Positions 60,615 through 64,000 of a stretch of DNA of 64,000 bases are shown here, piece by piece (the first letter of the stretch is position 1; each line of letters begins with the position of its first letter). Both the position numbers and the translations under genes were made by a program. The notes under the pieces are model-generated. The model saw only the letters and a list, made by a program, of their open reading frames with translations, was not told the origin of the DNA and ran no database searches. The DNA is from Tritrichomonas musculus (Eukaryota; Parabasalia; Tritrichomonadida; Tritrichomonadidae): the NCBI GenBank assembly GCA_039105265.1, contig JAPFFF010000007.1, positions 2,170,001-2,234,000 of the forward strand, in the 5' to 3' direction.

Positions 60615-61733
60615 TTAAATGTATTTCATAATTTTATCTGGTATTGGTTCTCCTTTCTTCTTTTGTTCCAACCAATATTGTCTTTCTGCTGTACCAAGTA
60701 CTAATGGATTACCTCTCCTTACATCTCTAATAGTTTGTCTAGCAAAGGCATCATCACCTTCGACTCCTTCCCATTTTAAATCATACTTACCAGTATCTTC
60801 ATCAAAGTTATATATTTTTTCAATAATACCTTCTTTACCTTCATTTAGTCTTTCAGCTACTTTAATCCTTTTGTCTCTTGTCCTTAACAACCTATATCCA
60901 GGGAATGAACTTGTTGAACCATCTTTGGACTTGACCACAAACTGGTTACCTTTTTGTGAGTCAACTATATAAGACTCATTAGACAAATTACTTCTTCTTT
61001 TACCAAATGGTTCTTTTTCGAGTACTAACCTGACCTTCTCACCTGGATTAAAATGATATGGGTTAATGCGTGCATTCTTTTGGATGTACTTTATTTCATC
61101 CTCTGGAGTAATATCATTAGGTGCTTTATTATCTAAAGACCTATGAGGAGAGTTATTATATATGTTTACCAAATCATGCATCTCCTTTGGTTGAATAAAC
61201 CTATTTTCACCAATAGCATCTCTTATAGTTCTCATAAATCTATTAATAATGCCAAGTACATTATGGTTATTCTCAGTTGTTGTTCGGTATTTTATGTTCT
61301 TCTCTCTCATGAAGTCTAATACAGTTGATGATAAATATGCAGCATCCTCATCACTTGTTATTGAATATACATGAGGTACATCATTAACAAATTTATGAAG
61401 TGCTGCCAATACTTCCCTTGCTCCTTTACCATTCATAGGATATGCATATGCTTTTCGAGTGTTGATATTGATGAACATTAGATAATTCAACCCACCTGCC
61501 TCTTTATTGTTAATGAAGGTATCCATTTGATAACCATCAGGGTGTTTCGATACGATAGGTATATATTGTGCTTTTGGTACTCTCTTATCATGTACTACTC
61601 TTTCATCAAAGTATTTCTTTGCTTCCTCTTCATTCAGATTCTCTTGTTTTGCCATGCTAAGGTATTTGTCCAAGGTCCTCCATTTAGCTTTGTTGTATAA
61701 TTTTTCATATGGGGTTGGTTCTTCTTTACTCAT
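60615..61733 (-). CDS. Polinton: retroviral-type (rve) integrase
   Basis: 372 residues. The core domain spans about 70-215: DGYQMDTFINN, YLMFININTRKAYAYPM, YSITSDEDAAYLS and IYNNSPHRSLDNKAP follow the rve integrase order. The C-terminal part (residues about 290-345, GKYDLKWEGVEGDDAF) is of the chromo- or SH3-like kind seen in Polinton integrases. It would insert the element into host DNA. Starts in the context ATAAATG. The frame is whole. Confidence 0.9.
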   Translation of the reverse strand: MSKEEPTPYEKLYNKAKWRTLDKYLSMAKQENLNEEEAKKYFDERVVHDKRVPKAQYIPIVSKHPDGYQMDTFINNKEAGGLNYLMFININTRKAYAYPMNGKGAREVLAALHKFVNDVPHVYSITSDEDAAYLSSTVLDFMREKNIKYRTTTENNHNVLGIINRFMRTIRDAIGENRFIQPKEMHDLVNIYNNSPHRSLDNKAPNDITPEDEIKYIQKNARINPYHFNPGEKVRLVLEKEPFGKRRSNLSNESYIVDSQKGNQFVVKSKDGSTSSFPGYRLLRTRDKRIKVAERLNEGKEGIIEKIYNFDEDTGKYDLKWEGVEGDDAFARQTIRDVRRGNPLVLGTAERQYWLEQKKKGEPIPDKIMKYI

Positions 61734-61739
61734 TTATTT

Positions 61740-62741
61740 TTAAATAAACATCTTATCATATTGAAGGAATTGCATTTCGATAACAAATGAATCATTTGGA
61801 GGTAGTTTGGTTGGACAATAATAATGAACATCACTATAGAAGTCTATCCAAAACCTTTGGTCCATTGAGTTTAACTTGAAGTATTTAATAGGACTATATT
61901 CAACATCGCTATTTCCTATATAATTATGTAATGCTTGTTCACCTATCGATGAATATATTTTGCATGATTGTCTGTCCCATATATTATCGAATATTAATTC
62001 CTTACTCCATGTTTGATATTTTTCTGGTTTATTTTGAAATATGCCATTACCTATATTAAACACATCTGCAAAATCATCATTCCAGGATTTAAGTTTGAAA
62101 AAGTTCATATATGGTGCGGTATACTCCCAATCTTGTTCATTCTTACTGTTAGTATAGTAGTATTTATGATTCTCTGCTTTATTTCTTTCTGTATAAATAA
62201 TTTCATGAAAACCATTTTTATCATAATATCCATCTGTTTGTATATCTCTATCCTGTATATTGTCATCATTTTGAACAAATTTGTCTAATGAAGAAGTTTT
62301 AATGTATGACTTGAATGCATGATTAACTGCATCAAAAAATCCACGTAAATCTCCATCGATTGACACCCAATCAATGACTTTGAAGAATCCATATTCATGA
62401 TTAGTACCAGTTATATAGTCTTCTTTTAGTGTTCCATCATTCCATGTTCCACCACAGACAAACTCATATGTTTTCTTATGTATCTTATATATTTCAATCT
62501 CTACTTCCATTTTGCGTCGTCTCTTAATGATATGTGCTGAACGAACGCCAACAATAGATTCCCCTTTGTTTGCAGTTGACCATTCTGGTGGGAAATTAAA
62601 CCAATACCTATTAAACTTAGCTTTATCATGTTGAGCATCCTCAAGGAAGTAGGCTGTTTCGATTGGAAGAGGTGTATTACCATCATTAACTATATTATCT
62701 CGATTAGGATAAAGAGTTTTAACACTTGGTGGTAATTCCAT
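61740..62741 (-). CDS. Polinton: candidate minor capsid (penton-like) protein
   Basis: 333 residues, beta-rich, with aromatic-rich strands (RYWFNFPPEWS, RFWIDFYSDVHYYCP). The position between integrase and protease and the size fit the smaller capsid protein of Polintons. Contains NIQDRDIQTDG, one of three similar QT(D/E) motifs in the element. No firm family match. Confidence 0.5.
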   Translation of the reverse strand: MELPPSVKTLYPNRDNIVNDGNTPLPIETAYFLEDAQHDKAKFNRYWFNFPPEWSTANKGESIVGVRSAHIIKRRRKMEVEIEIYKIHKKTYEFVCGGTWNDGTLKEDYITGTNHEYGFFKVIDWVSIDGDLRGFFDAVNHAFKSYIKTSSLDKFVQNDDNIQDRDIQTDGYYDKNGFHEIIYTERNKAENHKYYYTNSKNEQDWEYTAPYMNFFKLKSWNDDFADVFNIGNGIFQNKPEKYQTWSKELIFDNIWDRQSCKIYSSIGEQALHNYIGNSDVEYSPIKYFKLNSMDQRFWIDFYSDVHYYCPTKLPPNDSFVIEMQFLQYDKMFI

Positions 62742-62762
62742 TTCGAGTTGAATAAAAAGTCT

Positions 62763-63884
62763 TTATTTATATACAACATCTGTTTCTAATTCATTGTTTT
62801 GAAGTTCTCGAAGTATTCTCTTTCTAATATCTGGCATATTGCGTTGTTTAAACTTACCATTTCCTTCATGCAAAAAGGTACGACAAGATTCCATTAGAAA
62901 CACTCCACAATCCTTGTTATTCCTTTGACTAGGTACATCATAATATTTTGCTTTTAACTTACCTGTTCCTGAAATATTGATCCACTTATTAAGTGTCTTT
63001 ACCTCTGGTGCCATTGACTTATTCTCAGAGTCATAGCATTCGATTATTTTCTTTGAATATCGAACAATACATAAAACCCAATGTTCTCCATCTGAACAAA
63101 TGGGGACAAATACTTTATCGAAATGTGAAAATGACTGTTTACCTGAGATAGGACTTTTCATCAGTTCATGTATTTTTTCCATATCATTAGTCTCATATGC
63201 TCTAGAAAGGAGGGTATAAAATGCAGTAGGTAAAACCAATATTTTCTTTTTATCAAACTCTGCCTCATTTTGACCAGGTTGTTTATTCAATCTCTTTCCT
63301 TTGTTATATAGAAGTTTCAAGTAGTCATCAATAACATCTTCTTCTATATTTTCATCATTGACTAAACTCCTCCAATCATGAATTTTATGACGTCTTTGGT
63401 CTACTGTATACTCTCCTGTCTTCTGTGGTGTCATACGGGGTTCTCTTGGAGGAGGACTAGTACCTCGAGAGGTATGCGATGATGGAAACTGTGGAGGTGG
63501 TGATGAAGGAGGAGGAGGTGGTGGAGGTGGAGGTGAAGGTGAACGAGGTCGTTTTGATTTTGTCTTAGGTTGTTTTGATTTTTTCTTAGGTCTATCATCC
63601 TCGTCTAAATTTGTACTACTTTGAAGTAAAAGTTGAATTCTGTTTTGATTTTGGTCCCTTGTTGGTGGCTCAACATTTGTGGGTCGGTTCCTACCGATTT
63701 TCCTAAGGTTAAGATGATAATCATTTCGATTTAAAGTTGGAGGTCTGGGTAATGGAGCCAATTCTGGTATATCATCTGTTTGAATACCTCTAGTTTTATA
63801 TTCTTTCTTATCACTTTTCAATGTTCTTTCTTTCATCTGCTCTCTCAGTTCTCTAGCTGCTTGTTTTTCCTCCTCAGTCTTCAT
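62763..63884 (-). CDS. Polinton: Ulp1/adenain-type cysteine protease
   Basis: 373 residues from the Met at 63884. The N-terminal third is basic and Pro-rich with GIQTDD near residue 35. The protease domain is about 220-355: GEHWVLCIV (His), ECYDSENKS (acid residue), then QRNNKDCGVFLMES (Gln and Cys), the order of the Ulp1/adenain family that trims capsid precursors. The same frame stays open upstream of this Met to the window edge, so the true start could lie outside. Confidence 0.85.
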   Translation of the reverse strand: MKTEEEKQAARELREQMKERTLKSDKKEYKTRGIQTDDIPELAPLPRPPTLNRNDYHLNLRKIGRNRPTNVEPPTRDQNQNRIQLLLQSSTNLDEDDRPKKKSKQPKTKSKRPRSPSPPPPPPPPPSSPPPQFPSSHTSRGTSPPPREPRMTPQKTGEYTVDQRRHKIHDWRSLVNDENIEEDVIDDYLKLLYNKGKRLNKQPGQNEAEFDKKKILVLPTAFYTLLSRAYETNDMEKIHELMKSPISGKQSFSHFDKVFVPICSDGEHWVLCIVRYSKKIIECYDSENKSMAPEVKTLNKWINISGTGKLKAKYYDVPSQRNNKDCGVFLMESCRTFLHEGNGKFKQRNMPDIRKRILRELQNNELETDVVYK

Positions 63885-64000
63885 TCGAGATATCCTTATG
63901 TTGATAATATCATAATGTAATTTTATCTCTGTTAATATACCTGTTGTTGATTCCTGGAGAGTATATTGATATGGCTTTAATACTGTTATGTAATGTCCAT

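Larger units (their letters stand above)
42485..64000 (-). mobile_element. Maverick/Polinton DNA element, right end outside the window
   Basis: At least 21.4 kb. It holds the defining Polinton set: protein-primed DNA polymerase B, integrase, packaging ATPase, cysteine protease, major capsid candidate and a penton-like candidate, together with a very large fibre-like protein and small proteins. Most genes are on the minus strand and closely packed. All visible parts look whole, with no break noticed, so the copy is probably young. The left end lies between about 42230 and 42640: host-like AT-rich DNA stops, a GC-richer 60-base stretch and an A-run follow, then a hairpin repeat array. I cannot fix the terminal repeat or target-site duplication, because the right end is not in view. 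Confidence 0.93.

Overview
The window reads as nuclear DNA of a flagellated parabasalid (trichomonad), most like Tritrichomonas. It is very AT-rich. Genes are long, almost all lack introns, and sit close together on both strands. The gene content also fits: a trichomonad-type BTB-like protein, an NT-C2 protein, a many-pass cyclase-architecture membrane protein, flagellar genes, and one RING gene split by two tiny introns whose 3' ends carry CTAA...CAG, as trichomonad introns do. The genus is inferred from these traits, not proven.

Host part, 1 to about 42.2 kb. A SecA-DEAD-like protein runs off the left edge (minus). An LRR plus ADP-ribosylglycohydrolase-like protein follows (plus). Next come a USP7-type deubiquitinase, a 2387-residue Furry/MOR2-like protein and an unknown 484-residue protein (all minus). 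Then come an RBX1/RBX2-like RING-H2 protein with 25- and 35-base introns (plus), a coiled-coil protein (plus), a WDR11-like WD40 protein (minus) and a BTB-like protein (minus). After these are an outer-dynein-arm docking protein and a CEP164-like WW/coiled-coil protein (both plus), an NT-C2 protein (plus), a polytopic protein with a worn cyclase-like tail (minus), a PRP39-like HAT-repeat splicing factor (plus) and a small Asn-rich protein (minus). Themes are ubiquitin (USP7, RBX), flagellum/basal body (ODAD-like, CEP164-like), trafficking (WDR11) and splicing (PRP39, plus introns in the RBX gene). No operon-like logic is evident.

Element part, about 42.2-42.6 kb to the right edge. This is one Maverick/Polinton giant transposon with its right end outside the window. 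Visible parts are protein-primed DNA polymerase B, integrase, FtsK/HerA-type packaging ATPase, Ulp1/adenain-type cysteine protease, a probable double-jelly-roll major capsid protein, a candidate penton-like protein, a very large fibre-like protein and several small proteins, one with an AT-hook-like basic motif. All visible parts have long open frames and none looks broken, so it is probably a young copy. It carries three simple arrays: a 9-copy hairpin repeat just inside the left end, and two adjoining arrays near the middle. Six of the nine genes in its capsid/packaging block start in the context TAAATG.

Gaps between host genes are AT-rich. Three hold inverted repeats worth checking (8.8-9.5 kb, 19.1 kb, 30.8 kb). 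I found no convincing tRNA, rRNA or CRISPR. All homology calls come from reading motifs by eye, without database searches.
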